Shown in pieces: positions 44,305 to 55,805 of a stretch of 64,000 bases of DNA. The stretch spans positions 248,001 to 312,000 of the forward strand of contig WJXW01000008.1 in NCBI GenBank assembly GCA_015832175.1, in the 5' to 3' direction. Origin of the DNA: Paraphaeosphaeria minitans. Lineage: Eukaryota; Ascomycota; Dothideomycetes; Pleosporales; Didymosphaeriaceae. Under the pieces are notes generated by a model. It was not told the origin of the DNA. It worked only from the letters and a program-made list of their open reading frames with translations, and ran no database searches. The stretch's first letter is position 1, and every line of letters starts with the position of its first letter. The position numbers and the translations under genes are program-made.

Positions 44305-46680
44305 TCGAGAGTGTGAGGGGGCTTCTTTTTTTTTTGCATGGCTGAGGGTTGTATGTGCTGCATCTTTTCTCTACTGCACGTCGCGAGTGGTGGGGTTTTT
44401 TTCCTTCTTATTGTTTGGCGTTGGAGGGATCATTGTGTATGTGGGTTACGACGCAGGTGTATGTATGTACGTCCGAGGGGAGATGGTGAGAAGGAGGGTG
44501 TGTATAGCTGCTGCTGCTTCCGCTGTTACTGTTGCTGTTTTCTGGTGTTATAGCGCAGATTGGGAGGGAAGAGGGGTGTAGGATTAGATGCCTAGCACGG
44601 CCTAGCATGGCGTGGCATGGCATGGCATAGCATGGGTACAGTGCATGTGAATACAGCAAACTTTGCTTTTTTGCTAGACTGCTTTTTTCTCAACGCGGCT
44701 TTTCCTTTTTTTTCCTTCTCCTTTCTTTTTTCGTTTTTCCCTGCCACTCGAAGAATTGCCTCCCATGATTCCGCCGGAGGATATTCACTTTGGAAACGGA
44801 TCGGTTTATTCGGACCTCTACGCAACCTGGCTATTTCGTTTCCTTCTGACGCCGACTCGGTGCATAGAGACGAGATGTGTTGTTGTTGTCTCGGCAATCT
44901 GTGTGGACTTTGCGAAAAGGAGGTTTTACTAGGTGGTGTATGGATTCATCCTCGATGCGCCTCGGGTGCACGGATTTCGTCTATCTGGGAGGCCATGGAG
45001 GAATGCATAAGTTCCCGTGAGCAAAGCCGCGCGTCGCCGGATTCTGAGCCACGGATGTTTAATGCTCTGATCTTGTAACTCCCATGGAGGTGAAACGGGC
45101 TGTATCGGGTATTTTGATACCTTTTAATAGTCCATGTTAATGTTGGGTAGCTTGGTGAGTGAGACTGTGGGCAATATCTTTTCTTCTTCTCGTTTGCACC
45201 TACCCTTGTTTGCATACAATTTTCTCGTTAACTTATGGTTTTATTCAGATATAGGGAGAACGCGATACTTACGTTGCTATACTGTATTACTTCAGCGCGA
45301 AGCTTTGAGTAGATTTGCAAGTCGCGGCAAACTGCAGTAGAGAAACACAACGAAGTGCCAAATCACGATCATCCTAGAAGCCAAATGTAAACACGGCACT
45401 GTTCGTAGCAGTACAGTGCAACAGATCTAATCTCAGAGCAGGCCCGGTGCTATCGCGAGTGAAAGCAGAAGCAAGTTGCACGTGTTCCATCTACACCTTA
45501 GAACACAACATATCTCGCGTCTACAAAGCCAAGTTCAGTGTGCGAGCGCAACGCCCATACCCATCTCCCCATCCACTCGTTCTCCCAACACAGACTACCG
45601 TAGTGTCGTCATCCAGGCCAAAGCACTTCACAGCCCCGTTTCTCAGCGCTTCGATACTCTCACACGACTAGAGGTATACAAGACAAACGGAACGAAGGCA
45701 TCATGGCATATACCAAACACCAGTATCCACATCACAGTAACATGCTTAGCTTCCGCACGCTACCCCCGGCGTGTACGAAAGACGTGCAACAAACGCCACA
45801 ACGACAGGAGAGACGACACCGGCGACGAAAGCGACTATGAATGACGAGCAGCGTAATCTTCGCCGCCATATCATTGTACCAAGGCAAGTCTAACTAGTAT
45901 AGCAGCGGGGAACGGTGCACTTTTGCTTTCCTCGGTGGGCCTGAGTACGTAGCCACGCCGAGAAGAAGGCAAGCGGATCCCCCCCTTTCCCCCTCCAATC
46001 TTCGCGGTTTTGGACGTTAGTTTCGACATCTCGCCGCTTTTGGTTTGTACCGTTCGGTACCTGTTGTGTTTGACGCCTATTCTTCATGCCTACTCACTAT
46101 TCTCATTATCACCCACTCTTATCCACATCAACACGTAAGCCTAGTGCCCCCGTAGATGTGTCTTTCATTTCATTCCATTTATTTTATCCCATCCCATCCC
46201 ATCCCATCCCACGTCGTCGTCACCAATGCACTGACGCAAATATCCGCAAATATCTAAAAAGAAGGAAAAAAAAAGAAAAAAGCGCCATAACGCCCACACA
46301 CTTTCTCGCTTCCTTCCCTAGACAGATCCAAAGTAGCTAAGCCGCCCTTTCCGAACCAGACACCATGCCGAAGCAGAAGCAGAGAAAAAAAAAAGGTTGA
46401 AAGAAAAGTTGCGACGCCGGTGGAACGCCGCCCATGCATGCATGTAGAGTGCTGTGTGAAGGAAAGGGAATAGAGAAGGGAGGGTCCGGGTGTTGAGTGG
46501 GGTATTGGGGAACAGAGGAGGGAGGACGTTCCGGACGCCAAGCTCGAATCCGTGACCGTAGATCCGGGATGTAAAAATGGCCGACCATGGGCGTCGTGCA
46601 CCGCTGTGTAGCCGTGCCATGCGTCGTATCGCTGTCAAAGGCACCAGCCTTTGATGGCTTGGATCGCTCGTCCCAGGCGT
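44305..46680. other. intergenic, no gene supported
   Basis: About 2.4 kb between the ABC transporter stop and the E2 stop. It contains poly-T runs (about 44325-44335), a GCATGGCGTGGCATGGCATGG repeat (about 44596-44634), a CCCATCCCATCC repeat (about 46189-46210) and A-rich tracts near 46260 and 46385. Open frames do not resemble known proteins. Confidence 0.55.
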
Positions 46681-47474
46681 CTACTTCTCATCCTCGTCGT
46701 CATCGTCATCCGCGTCCCCCTCGAAATCACTATCCATGTCCTCATCCCCGTCCAAATCGCTCTCGCTTCCCCCAAAGCTCTCGACATCGCTATCCTCCCA
46801 GCTCATGTCAAAGTCCCCCTCGTCCTCCTTCTTCCTGAACGCGCTCTCGTGGGTCGGCATGCTGAAGCCCTTGGGGATATCCCCTTTGCTGATGTCCAGG
46901 TCCTTCTTGACGCGTGCCTTGTACTGCTCGGGGGCGTTGCGCAGCATGACGCCAGCGTCGACGTTGGCGGGGGACGAGACTTCTGGGTCGTCGAGGAGCG
47001 AAAGGACGGAGATGAGCACGGATTCGACGCGCTGCACAGGGGACCAGCGCTCGGCGGCGGTCTCGCCCGAGGTTTCGTCGTCGCCGGGCGGGTGCAGGAT
47101 GGAGATGCAGAGCTTGCCGTTGGGGTAGATGTTGGGGTGGTAGAGGGGGCGGATGAACTGGAAGTCTGTGCAGCCTACTGTCAGCTACTTGGGGCGGTGT
47201 TGGAGGGCGTGGGAGTGACAGACCTGGCGGCTGGTAGGGATATGTCTTGGGGAAAGTGAGTTTCGCCTTGAAGTAGCCGCCGTAGTAGAGCGAGTCGGGA
47301 TTCAGCACGATGAGCGCGACGCTCCACTCGAATACATGGTCGTTAATCAACTGTGGGCCAGTCAGCCATGTCGGCCGGTCTGAGACGTGGCTTGCGTACC
47401 TCGATGTTGGTCCACGTCTCCTTGCTCAGCGCCTTGAACTCGTTCATGAGCATGCGCTCTGCGGATTGCGCCAT
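46681..47474 (-). CDS. ubiquitin-conjugating enzyme E2, Cdc34/UBE2R type
   Basis: 228 residues. Exons 47474-47400, 47350-47224 and 47165-46681; introns of 49 and 58 nt join KETWTNIE to LINDHVFEW, and YPYQPP to DFQFIRPLYHPNIY. The catalytic Cys is in NGKLCISILHPPGDDETSG; this acidic loop insertion after the cysteine is diagnostic of the Cdc34 class. The C-terminus is a long Asp/Glu tail (DGDEDMDSDFEGDADDDDDE), used by Cdc34 to bind the SCF cullin. Works with SCF ubiquitin ligases in cell-cycle control. The second donor is GTCTGT (C at +3), non-consensus. The RING partner RBX1 lies about 7 kb away. Confidence 0.93.
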
Positions 47475-48072
47475 GTCGGCGGCCGTCGAGTAGGACGGGT
47501 GCGGTTGCGGGCGGGGAGAGCACCAGATGTGAGCGAAATGCGAACACAGGCGAGGATAGAGCACCAGACGTGAGCGAAGTACGGACACGGGCGAAGATAG
47601 AGCAACCGGGTTCCTGTACGCTGGCCTCACGATGATTTCGGAACCAAGATTGCGGTGGTACGTCGGAGGCAGCTGCAGCGGCGGTGGCGTATGGCGTGTG
47701 GCGTGCGACGTGTGGCGTGTGGCGTGTGGCGTTGGGAAGGTCTGCCTGTCTGTCCACAGGCAGCAAGACAAGCGATTTTTTTTGTTATATCTACGGAAGA
47801 GACAGGGTCCGCCGAAGGTGCAATCGGAGGCAGGCGTCAGGTAGGGTAAAAAAGGCGTCAATGTGAATGTGAATGGGAATGGGAATATAGGAATGTGAAT
47901 GTGAATGTGAAGAAGCGCCACGGTGAATCCAGAGCACCACGAACAACGAACCCGCCCACCCATCTTCACACCTCGACTAGGGTTCCGGCACGAATGCGAA
48001 CGCGCATGCACAGGCACAGATAGATAGAGCGAGGATCTGGAATCCAAGTGGGCATAAGATGCGAGCGCCCAC

Positions 48073-48500
48073 TGAAATAAATAAATCTTCACTAATATCT
48101 ATATTCACTTTAGTACACCTGCTGTTTTTATTTAAAAGATCATTTTTATCAACATTCTAATACGCAAAAATATCTATATTTGTATTTTAAATATATGTAA
48201 ATATAACCTTTTTAGATAGTAATCTAGAGTAGAAGAAAAATTAAATTAAATTAATTTATATATATTTTTAAAGAAATCCAAATTTATATAAAATATATAT
48301 ATATCTATAAATTTTACTATATTAGTAATTCTTAGTTTTTAAAAAATTACTTATAATAAATTTTTTTTTCTTAAATATTATAAATATTAATATTTATCTA
48401 GCTTTACTAAAATAAACAACTTGTTTTTTTAAAAAACTTTATAAGAATTAATAGGCTTTACTTAACAATAACAGTTAAAGTTTGAGAAGAAACAAAGTTA
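48073..48500. other. AT-rich island
   Basis: About 430 bases made almost only of A and T, with TATATATA, poly-T and poly-A runs and no open frame, embedded sharply in GC-rich DNA. Candidates are a RIP-degraded transposon remnant, inserted mitochondrial DNA, or a replication-origin or matrix-attachment element. The sequence does not decide between them. Confidence 0.6.
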
Positions 48501-48929
48501 GGAAGAAGACTTACTAGTTTCGTAAGCGCTTCCACCCCACACCCACTCACATCCCCCGATCCCGCCGCCCGCCGCCCCTCGCCAAATCCGCCCCGCCCTT
48601 CCCAAGACGGCAACCCTACTACCCCATCCCCCACAGGGCACCTAATTAGAACGCTAGACTTGCCCTTTGTTCCCTCCCTCCATCTCCCCAACTCTCTCCC
48701 ACACAATCTTGCTGCGGCCCCAGAGTCCGCGTTGCTGAACTGCTTGGCTTGGGTTAAGTTAGGCCAAGTTAGTAAGAAACCACGTCATCAATCCGCCTCA
48801 CCATCCCGCTCTCGGAACCAGGGAAACCGCAGTCATTCCGATGATTCACTGATTGCGACCTGCCTGCTTGGGGTAGACTACCTAGATAGCACGTTTGCGC
48901 AGGAATGGACGTTGTACCTATATTTTCCC

Positions 48930-48971
48930 GAAGAAGAAGAAGAAGAAGAAGAAGAAGAAGAAGAAGAAGAA
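48930..48971. repeat. GAA trinucleotide microsatellite
   Basis: Fourteen perfect GAA units. On the minus strand this is a TTC tract upstream of no obvious gene. Confidence 0.95.
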
Positions 48972-49563
48972 TAGATATATACATCTGTCAACTCCAGAGC
49001 AGACATCGTTTTTCTTCTTCTTTTCCTTTGAAATACTACACATCTTTCGTGACGAAAACTTCCTCTTGAAAACGAGCGTGGCAAGGCTGGCGACAGAAAG
49101 TGGACGGGAGAAATCATGACACCTCGACAGCCCTCTTCCACCACCCAGCCAACTCCCCTTACTCACCCCGTGATGCTTTTCACCCCGTGATGCTTTCCAC
49201 CCCGGCGGCTCGCCCAACAAACATCACAGAGACCAACAAAGGACGCGTAGTTTGCCCATCATCGTCATTTATTCGCGTACTAGAACACGCCACAAACAAA
49301 GAAACAGTGCCAAACCCCCACAGCCAGCCCCACCTCGCCCGCTCCTCTCCATATGGCCAAGCGCCGTGTATGACCAGACTCTTCCCATTGCACCTCGCTC
49401 TATACACACCTCTTCAACAAAAGAAAAGGAAAAAGAAAAGGAAAAAGAAAAGGAAAAGAGAAGAAAAACAAAAAAAGACAAGAGAAAAGCCAACGTACAC
49501 GACAGTGCAGCCGGAAATACACTCGCAAATAACAAAAAAAAGTCCGCAAACACATGGTCCAAA

Positions 49564-51555
49564 TCAGATGTACCTCATGCGCTTGGCAACACCCAGGCAC
49601 GTAGCAACGAACACAACGATAATCCCGAGGATCACGAAGAACCAAGCAATGCTACCGTCTTGACCAGGCACTTTGACGTTCATGCCGAACATGCCGCAAA
49701 TCAAGTTCAGTGGAACCAGGATGGTCGCAATCACAGTGACCTTGCCGAGCGTAACGTTGGACTGGTTCCCCTGGATCACCTGGTCCACCGAGATCTGCGC
49801 AAGGTAGTTGGAGTGCGATCGGCTCAGCATCTTTTCGAAATGCCCCAAGTTCGACATCATCGTCACAACGTGGTCCTGGATATCGCTGAGGTAGAGCCCG
49901 ACATCTCCGCGAGGCGCGACGCTGTACGATTCGTTGCAGCGCTTGGCAAACCCCTTGATGACATCTGCTTTGCCCCCGAGAAGACGGAGCAGTTGCATGA
50001 CCTTCTTGCGGCAGTCGCCGACGGCGCGCAGGATCTCGCGAGAGTCCTCGATGCGCGCAATGAAGACTTGGTCTTCGATCGTGTCCGTCATCTGCTCAAT
50101 CGTGTGGAGCACCGGCGCGAAGCTATCGACGATGTCGTCAATCAGGGCATAGCAGATCCAGTCGGCGTTGAGGTTGATGTAGTCTCGCAGTCGGCTGATG
50201 CGCTTGCGAACGTTGCGCGCATGAGAGCTCTCGGTGAACGTGAACGACAGGATGCCCTCCTTGAACACCACGGCGTAGAAGTTGATAGGCTCCAGGTAGT
50301 CCTCTGAGTTCTTGTCCGTCTGGTAGAACGACCGGAAACAGACAAAGTAGTACTGGTGGAACAGTTCCACTTTCTCGCGGGGCTCCTGGATGGCAATATC
50401 CTCGCGCGTAAGCGGATGCACCCCGAAAGCTTTGCAGATCGCAAACACTTCCTCTTCTGTTGGGTTTACCATGTCCAACCACCACACTCCAGCTTCGGCG
50501 GGTGGCTCGAAGAGGTCGCGGAAGCGTTCGCCAGGCATCAAGAGGCCACCCAGCTCAGCAGCGTGGATGGTGTCATCTAGCTCGGACGAGAAGAAGGTCC
50601 AACGGTTGAGAGGCATCTCGACTTGGCTGGTCGTCTTGTCGACGGTAAACATGTGGGATAGGCCTTCCTGGGCGAGCTTCTCCTGAATGGCACGGTCGAC
50701 ATCTTCCTTGATTGTCATGGCATCCGAATCCGCCTTGGGATGAGTGGAATGCCCAGACTTTGGGCGCAGGTCGTTGAAGACCCGAGGCTTTTTGCTGGAA
50801 AGTCGGGACTCCACGCTTGGCTTGCGGTGCAGGTTGCCAATGGGCGTCTTGGTTTGGTTCTCGACCACGAACTCTTCCAACTCTTCATAGTCGAACCTGG
50901 TGGTCTTGCCCGTATCTTCTTGCACTGGGAAACAGACATCTTCTTCGGCAGAGCTGTGCGTGGAGGCGGTATCGGCTCGATGGATTTCAGGGCGTTCATC
51001 GCTGATGGTCGGGCGACGGCGTGTACCGCCAGAGACGGTCCGCTGAAGCTCAGCTTCGATCTCTGCAACAGACGGAGGACGGCTGTTAACGGTCCCGGCA
51101 CGGCGCCGCGGTCGAAGGTCGCCAAAGGCATCCACGGAGTTGGGTGGAGACGTCGATCGTGAGGTCGTGGAGGATGCCCTAGAGCGCCTCAGGCGTTCGA
51201 CGGCAGGATCTCGAGGCCGCCTGAAGGTATCACGGCGGGCCACGGGGCTGTGAGCCAGCGAGCCTCGCCTTCCAAATGCCCCCTCGGGAGACAGGTGTAT
51301 CTCGTCATCGTCCACGACGGCTGTTTCAAAGTCGCGCGCGGTAACATTGTGCGCCTCGAGGGCTTCGTTGACGAGGTGCAGCGGCGTGAGGCGCTCGGAA
51401 ATGCCCTGGACGCTCGCAAAGGTTGGCCTGCGGGAGCGGGCAGGGGAGGCGTCGGCCCTGGGCATCGAGGCCGGCTGGTTGCGGTGGTCGTCGAGGTCAG
51501 ACACCGGGGTGCTGTACCTCGTCTGGGACTTCTCGGATCGTGGCGTGTCAGTCAT
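49564..51555 (-). CDS. CorA/Alr/Mnr2-type magnesium transporter
   Basis: 663 residues, single exon. The N-terminal half is Ser/Arg-rich, polar and probably cytosolic. The CorA domain follows (WWLDMVNPTEEEVFAICKAF, REDIAIQEPREKVELFHQYY, EDQVFIARIEDSREILRAVG). Two C-terminal membrane helices are separated by the GMN selectivity motif (GMFGMNVKVPG, GMN about 624-626), ending VAKRMRYI. The long N-terminus and the ETLxx/REDI core resemble fungal Alr1/Mnr2 proteins. Alr1 is plasma membrane and Mnr2 vacuolar, and I cannot separate them here. The 3' side is purine-rich. Confidence 0.93.
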   Translation of the reverse strand: MTDTPRSEKSQTRYSTPVSDLDDHRNQPASMPRADASPARSRRPTFASVQGISERLTPLHLVNEALEAHNVTARDFETAVVDDDEIHLSPEGAFGRRGSLAHSPVARRDTFRRPRDPAVERLRRSRASSTTSRSTSPPNSVDAFGDLRPRRRAGTVNSRPPSVAEIEAELQRTVSGGTRRRPTISDERPEIHRADTASTHSSAEEDVCFPVQEDTGKTTRFDYEELEEFVVENQTKTPIGNLHRKPSVESRLSSKKPRVFNDLRPKSGHSTHPKADSDAMTIKEDVDRAIQEKLAQEGLSHMFTVDKTTSQVEMPLNRWTFFSSELDDTIHAAELGGLLMPGERFRDLFEPPAEAGVWWLDMVNPTEEEVFAICKAFGVHPLTREDIAIQEPREKVELFHQYYFVCFRSFYQTDKNSEDYLEPINFYAVVFKEGILSFTFTESSHARNVRKRISRLRDYINLNADWICYALIDDIVDSFAPVLHTIEQMTDTIEDQVFIARIEDSREILRAVGDCRKKVMQLLRLLGGKADVIKGFAKRCNESYSVAPRGDVGLYLSDIQDHVVTMMSNLGHFEKMLSRSHSNYLAQISVDQVIQGNQSNVTLGKVTVIATILVPLNLICGMFGMNVKVPGQDGSIAWFFVILGIIVVFVATCLGVAKRMRYI

Positions 51556-51874
51556 CTTGGCGACTTTGGCAAGCGAATGCGGCTTCGACTCTTGTTCGTT
51601 CTTTTTCTTTGTTTACGCCAGCTTGAAGGCTTCGCAGCGGCAGCGACTCTTGCGGCGCAAGAGCGTCGACTTTGCCCGGTGAGTCGCTTGTGAGCGCCCA
51701 CCTCTACGGTGCGCTCAACGTGGACGGCGGGTTCGCGTAGGGGATCGCACCCTACACTCAGCCCTTTCGGGAATCTATGGTACTATGGCCAGAGTTCCTG
51801 ACCCAGTACCGGGATAAGGAAGGGTTCGTGTAACGACAGTAGTGAACAGGAAGGGGTGTGTTGCCAAAGCCCAG
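51556..51874. other. intergenic; CorA promoter side
   Basis: 319 bp between the CorA start and the stop of the small minus-strand gene. No gene recognised. Confidence 0.4.
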
Positions 51875-52315
51875 TTATGGGGGCTTCTTGTAGTCGCCTC
51901 CGTAGACCCACGCCTTGGGCCCTAGAAGAGGACGAACGAAGGAAAACTTGTGGATGTAGAGGCCCGCCAACTTGGTGGTATTCGAGGTTAAGACGCCGTG
52001 GCGTTGGAAGCGCTGAAAGTTTTGGGGGAGCGACGGAGCGAGAACGTGTGTTATCAGCCAGTCGCTGCGAACGTGGGCAGTTTGCTCTGGTCGGCTTGTG
52101 CAAGTCAGCGTCGCGCTTCGGGTGCAAGGCGCCGGCAGCCGAAGTGTAGGTGGCAGGGGATGTAACGTACAGTAATTCCGGAATTCAGATGGTAGCAGTG
52201 GGATACGGTGGTGCAGCAGTTGGGTCCAGAAGGACGGTGTTGTGGTGGAGGAAGAGGAGAGGCGGCGAGGCGGCGAGGCGAGCAGTAAAAGTCTTTGGTG
52301 GGCCAGGCGCAACAA
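51875..52315 (-). CDS. small protein of unknown function, mitochondrial-type N-terminus
   Basis: 146-residue open frame. The N-terminus MLRLAHQRLLLLASPPRRL is basic and hydrophobic, like a mitochondrial leader. The C-terminal half (SDWLITHVLAPSLPQNFQRF, LTSNTTKLAGLYIHKFSFVR, GPKAWVYGGDYKKPP) looks like well-conserved coding sequence. The middle part (about residues 48-75) is less protein-like, and an intron starting at GTACGT there is possible, though I found no acceptor that keeps the frame. I do not recognise the family; a small mitochondrial ribosomal or respiratory subunit would fit. Confidence 0.5.
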   Translation of the reverse strand: MLRLAHQRLLLLASPPRRLSSSSTTTPSFWTQLLHHRIPLLPSEFRNYCTLHPLPPTLRLPAPCTRSATLTCTSRPEQTAHVRSDWLITHVLAPSLPQNFQRFQRHGVLTSNTTKLAGLYIHKFSFVRPLLGPKAWVYGGDYKKPP

Positions 52316-53377
52316 CGCCTTCGGGCTGGCGCATGTTTTCTTTCAACAACGCCGAATCATCAATCGCTGTACGCCCAGGCCAATGGGCAACGCTGAACAC
52401 ACCAGTGAGTCAGGCCCTCATGAGCAGAGCCCCGTGTTTCAACCGTTTGCTTTGCACTGCGCTACCAGTACTGGGCCGCAGCCCCCGATTCAGGATTGCA
52501 GCCCTGTCATGGTGCCCCTTGCCGCGGCCTGCAGGAAGCAGTCCTCCCGTCAGCCCCATAAGCGCTCACCGTCGTCATACTGGTCGTATGTCCTCTATCG
52601 TCTGTGAACCGTGTGAACCCATCTTATGCCTGCATGGCTAGTGTCGATATCAGGCTGATGGAAGACCCATGAACTTCCAGAACGGCTGCGTAAAAAACAA
52701 GGATTTCCATCAATTCCATCCGCGTTGTGTGCCCTTTTTCCACGCACTATTAGTAAAATGCACCGGTCATCCCAACATCAATAGTTCCTACCAAGAACAA
52801 GGCGAACCCCTGGGAAACAGAACAGGCATCCTGGTCCTGTACGCGTGGTTTCTTCTTGCTCCAGCACAAGCACCGCCCAGTCCGTCCAATTCCCATTGGA
52901 TATATTCGTCCTTGGGCCTCTCACCACGCTCTCAACGTGCTGGGCAGACCGAGCTGCTCGTGATGTTCTCAAGATTCTAGAAATTGAGAAGCAATAGGTG
53001 AAGCACAGGTAGTCGGCCGGGAGGGCGGAAAGACACGTCCATGCTGCGTTTGTTAGGCAGATGACCGGACTCGATAATAATGTCGGACGAGGTTGACGAT
53101 GTTCATGAGAGATGTTTGCTCATTATACTCGTGGCGATCTTGAGTGGAGATTGACTGCGACGCGCAAATTCAGTGTGGCGGCCTTACCTACCGTACCCTT
53201 CTACCAGATTCACTTCTGTTCGAATATACACGTTACATTCCTTCTGTTACAGTTTCCGCCGGACAGCTGGAGTTGTACGGCATCTTTCTCGAGAAGAACG
53301 TTCCAAAAGCCATTGATACCTCTGAACTCGTACCATCATCCCAGGTACGAGCATCCATCCTGTATAGTTCACATGGG
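52316..53377. other. intergenic, no gene supported
   Basis: About 1.1 kb. An 81-codon frame at 53144-53389 is open but resembles nothing I know and runs into the flank of the MITE-like element. No RNA gene or repeat was recognised. Confidence 0.45.
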
Positions 53378-53387
53378 ATAAGGCGTT

Positions 53388-53674
53388 AGGGATGTGCGGA
53401 TACCGTATCTTTTGAAACATACATGTGCATCCATAACCATGTAAATTACGGTGTATCCTGGATACACCGGATGCTGATTTTTGGCTGAGCTAGATTAAGA
53501 TGAGCCAATAGGACTGTAGTACCAGCATTCTAGAGACGCCAGTAAAATAGATTTCGCCTATAAGAGTGGGCTACGGAGCCATTTATCCGGCTCAGCATAC
53601 ATTCCTGCATTTACGTTTCTTGAAATATACGGTAAAATACGTCAAGCTTCCGGTAAGTCTTACCGCACATCCCT
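53388..53674. mobile_element. MITE-like non-autonomous DNA transposon, 287 bp
   Basis: The element begins AGGGATGTGCGG and ends CCGCACATCCCT, a perfect 12-bp terminal inverted repeat. It is flanked on both sides by ATAAGGCGTT (53378-53387 and 53675-53684), a perfect 10-bp target-site duplication. Subterminal sequences are also inversely related (TACCGTATCTTTTGAAAC on the left against TACCGTATATTTCAAGAAAC read on the other strand from the right). An internal hairpin GGTGTATCC-T-GGATACACC lies near 53452. There is no coding capacity. TSD length points to a Mutator-like (9-11 bp) rather than hAT (8 bp) or Tc1 (TA) origin. The intact TSD suggests fairly recent insertion. Confidence 0.85.
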
Positions 53675-53849
53675 ATAAGGCGTTAGGTACAAGGCCTGCA
53701 CGGACCTGTCACGCTAGTGCTACACTGCGGCGGAAGTAGCCACCTAACAGTCCACTACAGAATCCAGATCATAGCAACCCCAACGCGCGGCTTGACCTCA
53801 CCTCCATCAGACCACACCCCCAGCCAGAGCCATACCAGCACCTCCTACA

Positions 53850-54273
53850 ATGGCCGACCAGCTCCTCGACCAAGTGCGCGACGCCATGGAGGGCCAAATT
53901 GTACGTCCGCGCCTCCTCTACCTGCTCTACTTGTTGACTAACCACTCTTCACAGGACTTCGAGGGCCAGCGCCTAGCCGAGCTCCTCACCAACGTAATCC
54001 TCGGTGCCGTCGGCGTACGCTCTCACCCCGCTTCCCCGCCCTCTGTTATTTAGTCGCTTACGGGAGGAACAGATATTCGCCTTCTTCATCGGGTTCATGG
54101 CGCAGGACATCACGCTGACGCTGTACATTGGGCTTGCGGGCACGCTGGTGACCTTCCTGGCCGTTGTGCCGCCGTGGCCGTTTTACAACAAGAATCCCGA
54201 GGGGTGGCTGCCGGCGCATGTGGCGCAGGCGGGGATAGGGGGAATTGATGTTGACGGCTTGAAGGTTGGTTGA
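53850..54273 (+). CDS. signal peptidase complex subunit SPC1 (SPCS1)
   Basis: 103 residues; small ER membrane subunit of the signal peptidase complex. Exons 53850-53900, 53955-54014 and 54073-54273, with GT-AG introns of 54 and 58 nt. The product begins ADQLLDQVRDAMEGQI, then DFEGQRLAELLTNVILGAVG and IFAFFIGFMAQDITLTLYIG, with a second membrane helix (GTLVTFLAVVPPWPFYNKNP). The DFEGQ box and PPWP.YN.NP are family hallmarks. Two membrane helices with both ends cytosolic are expected. The start is 165 bp from the MITE-like element's flank. Confidence 0.94.
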
Positions 54274-54607
54274 TGGGCATGCTTGGAGTGGGATGGAAAG
54301 GATACGCGGATACCATGCTTGGAGAAGAACCTCATTACCAATGAACGCCCAGTCAGGATTCGATAGAGAGCTCGTCACCAAGGGCTTTTGTTGCCCGTGC
54401 TATGCTACCTCATGAAATCCGACCGTATGCCCGGACGCCGGCATATTCGTCCCAGACGTATACCGCTGCCGCGTTGCGGACTTGGTATGTGACAGCAAGA
54501 AATGTTCGTCATGTGCGTGCTACGCATGCTCGATAATTCGATACACCGATGCTCCCCGAACTTGTCTCCAGTGAAGTGTGTGCGTGAAATACCATCTCTT
54601 GAAACCT
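54274..54607. other. convergent intergenic region
   Basis: 334 bp between the SPC1 stop and the RBX1 stop. Nothing recognised beyond expected 3' UTRs. Confidence 0.45.
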
Positions 54608-55055
<448 letters not shown>

Positions 55056-55805
55056 GGTGTTGATGTTGATGGGCGAATGTGGGGATGCGGGGAGCTGTTT
55101 GTAGCTTCTCGGCGAGGACGATGTGGTGTTTGTTGGCGCGGCCTGAGCGAGGAAGTCGAATGCGAGTGCGGAGATGTGTATGAGCAGGTGGTAGCTTCCG
55201 TGGCCGTAGTGTGAGGATGGCGCAGTGTGAAGTCGACTCGATGTGAAGGCTACCGGTGGCGCCTACCAGCTATGAACGCGCCAAGCCCCGCTCTTGCCTG
55301 GGACCGGGGAAAAGGTCATATACACGATTTGTTTATTCCAGCGAGAGCACAGCATTCATTCAGTTACCATCGCCTCCCATGAAAATATATTGTGTTTGCG
55401 CACGCTGATCTCAAGCAAACAGGCGTTTCTGCGCTGTTCTAACTGCGTCTCAGCCCTACACCGCAATCAGGCGCCGTCGCCGCGCTCGGTCTTGGCCGCA
55501 GGGAGAAACAAGGCGTTAGCGGACTTCATTCACGCTTGCGACATCACCACACCCCTCCTTTACCTTCAACACTCTCTCCAGAACCTTACGGTCCATTTTC
55601 CATCATTACTCTCGACAAGTGGATATGAGCTCTTCAATCTCCAGACATCTAGTCACAGCTCTATACCCCACGAACACCGCCTCGTCATCCCAACCCACAT
55701 CATCCGGCACTCAGCGCACGACCAAGGGCATCCGCCGACGGCCCTCGAGATAGCCACCGACCACGCACACCGATAACCAAAACAACACATACCTGACACT
55801 ACTAC
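55056..55805. other. intergenic; promoters of RBX1 and PNRC-motif gene
   Basis: 750 bp between divergent starts, containing the promoters of both genes. The right part is pyrimidine-rich (about 55550-55610). No gene recognised. Confidence 0.45.

Larger units (their letters stand above)
47475..49563. other. intergenic with simple repeats and AT island
   Basis: About 2.1 kb. It contains a GTGTGGCGT-type repeat (about 47690-47735), GAATGT/GAATGG units (about 47862-47912), an AT-rich island and a GAA microsatellite (separate entries), and a purine-rich AAAAGGAAAAAG tract (about 49420-49495) in the presumed 3' UTR of the CorA gene. No gene is supported. Confidence 0.55.

Noticed and set aside
45447..45844. 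Overlapping short frames after the ABC transporter
   Set aside because: Two frames of similar quality, no motif, no splice structure; treated as non-coding.
53144..53389. 81-codon frame in the intergenic region before the MITE
   Set aside because: No family resemblance, no splice partner found, and it runs into the element's target-site duplication; too weak to call.
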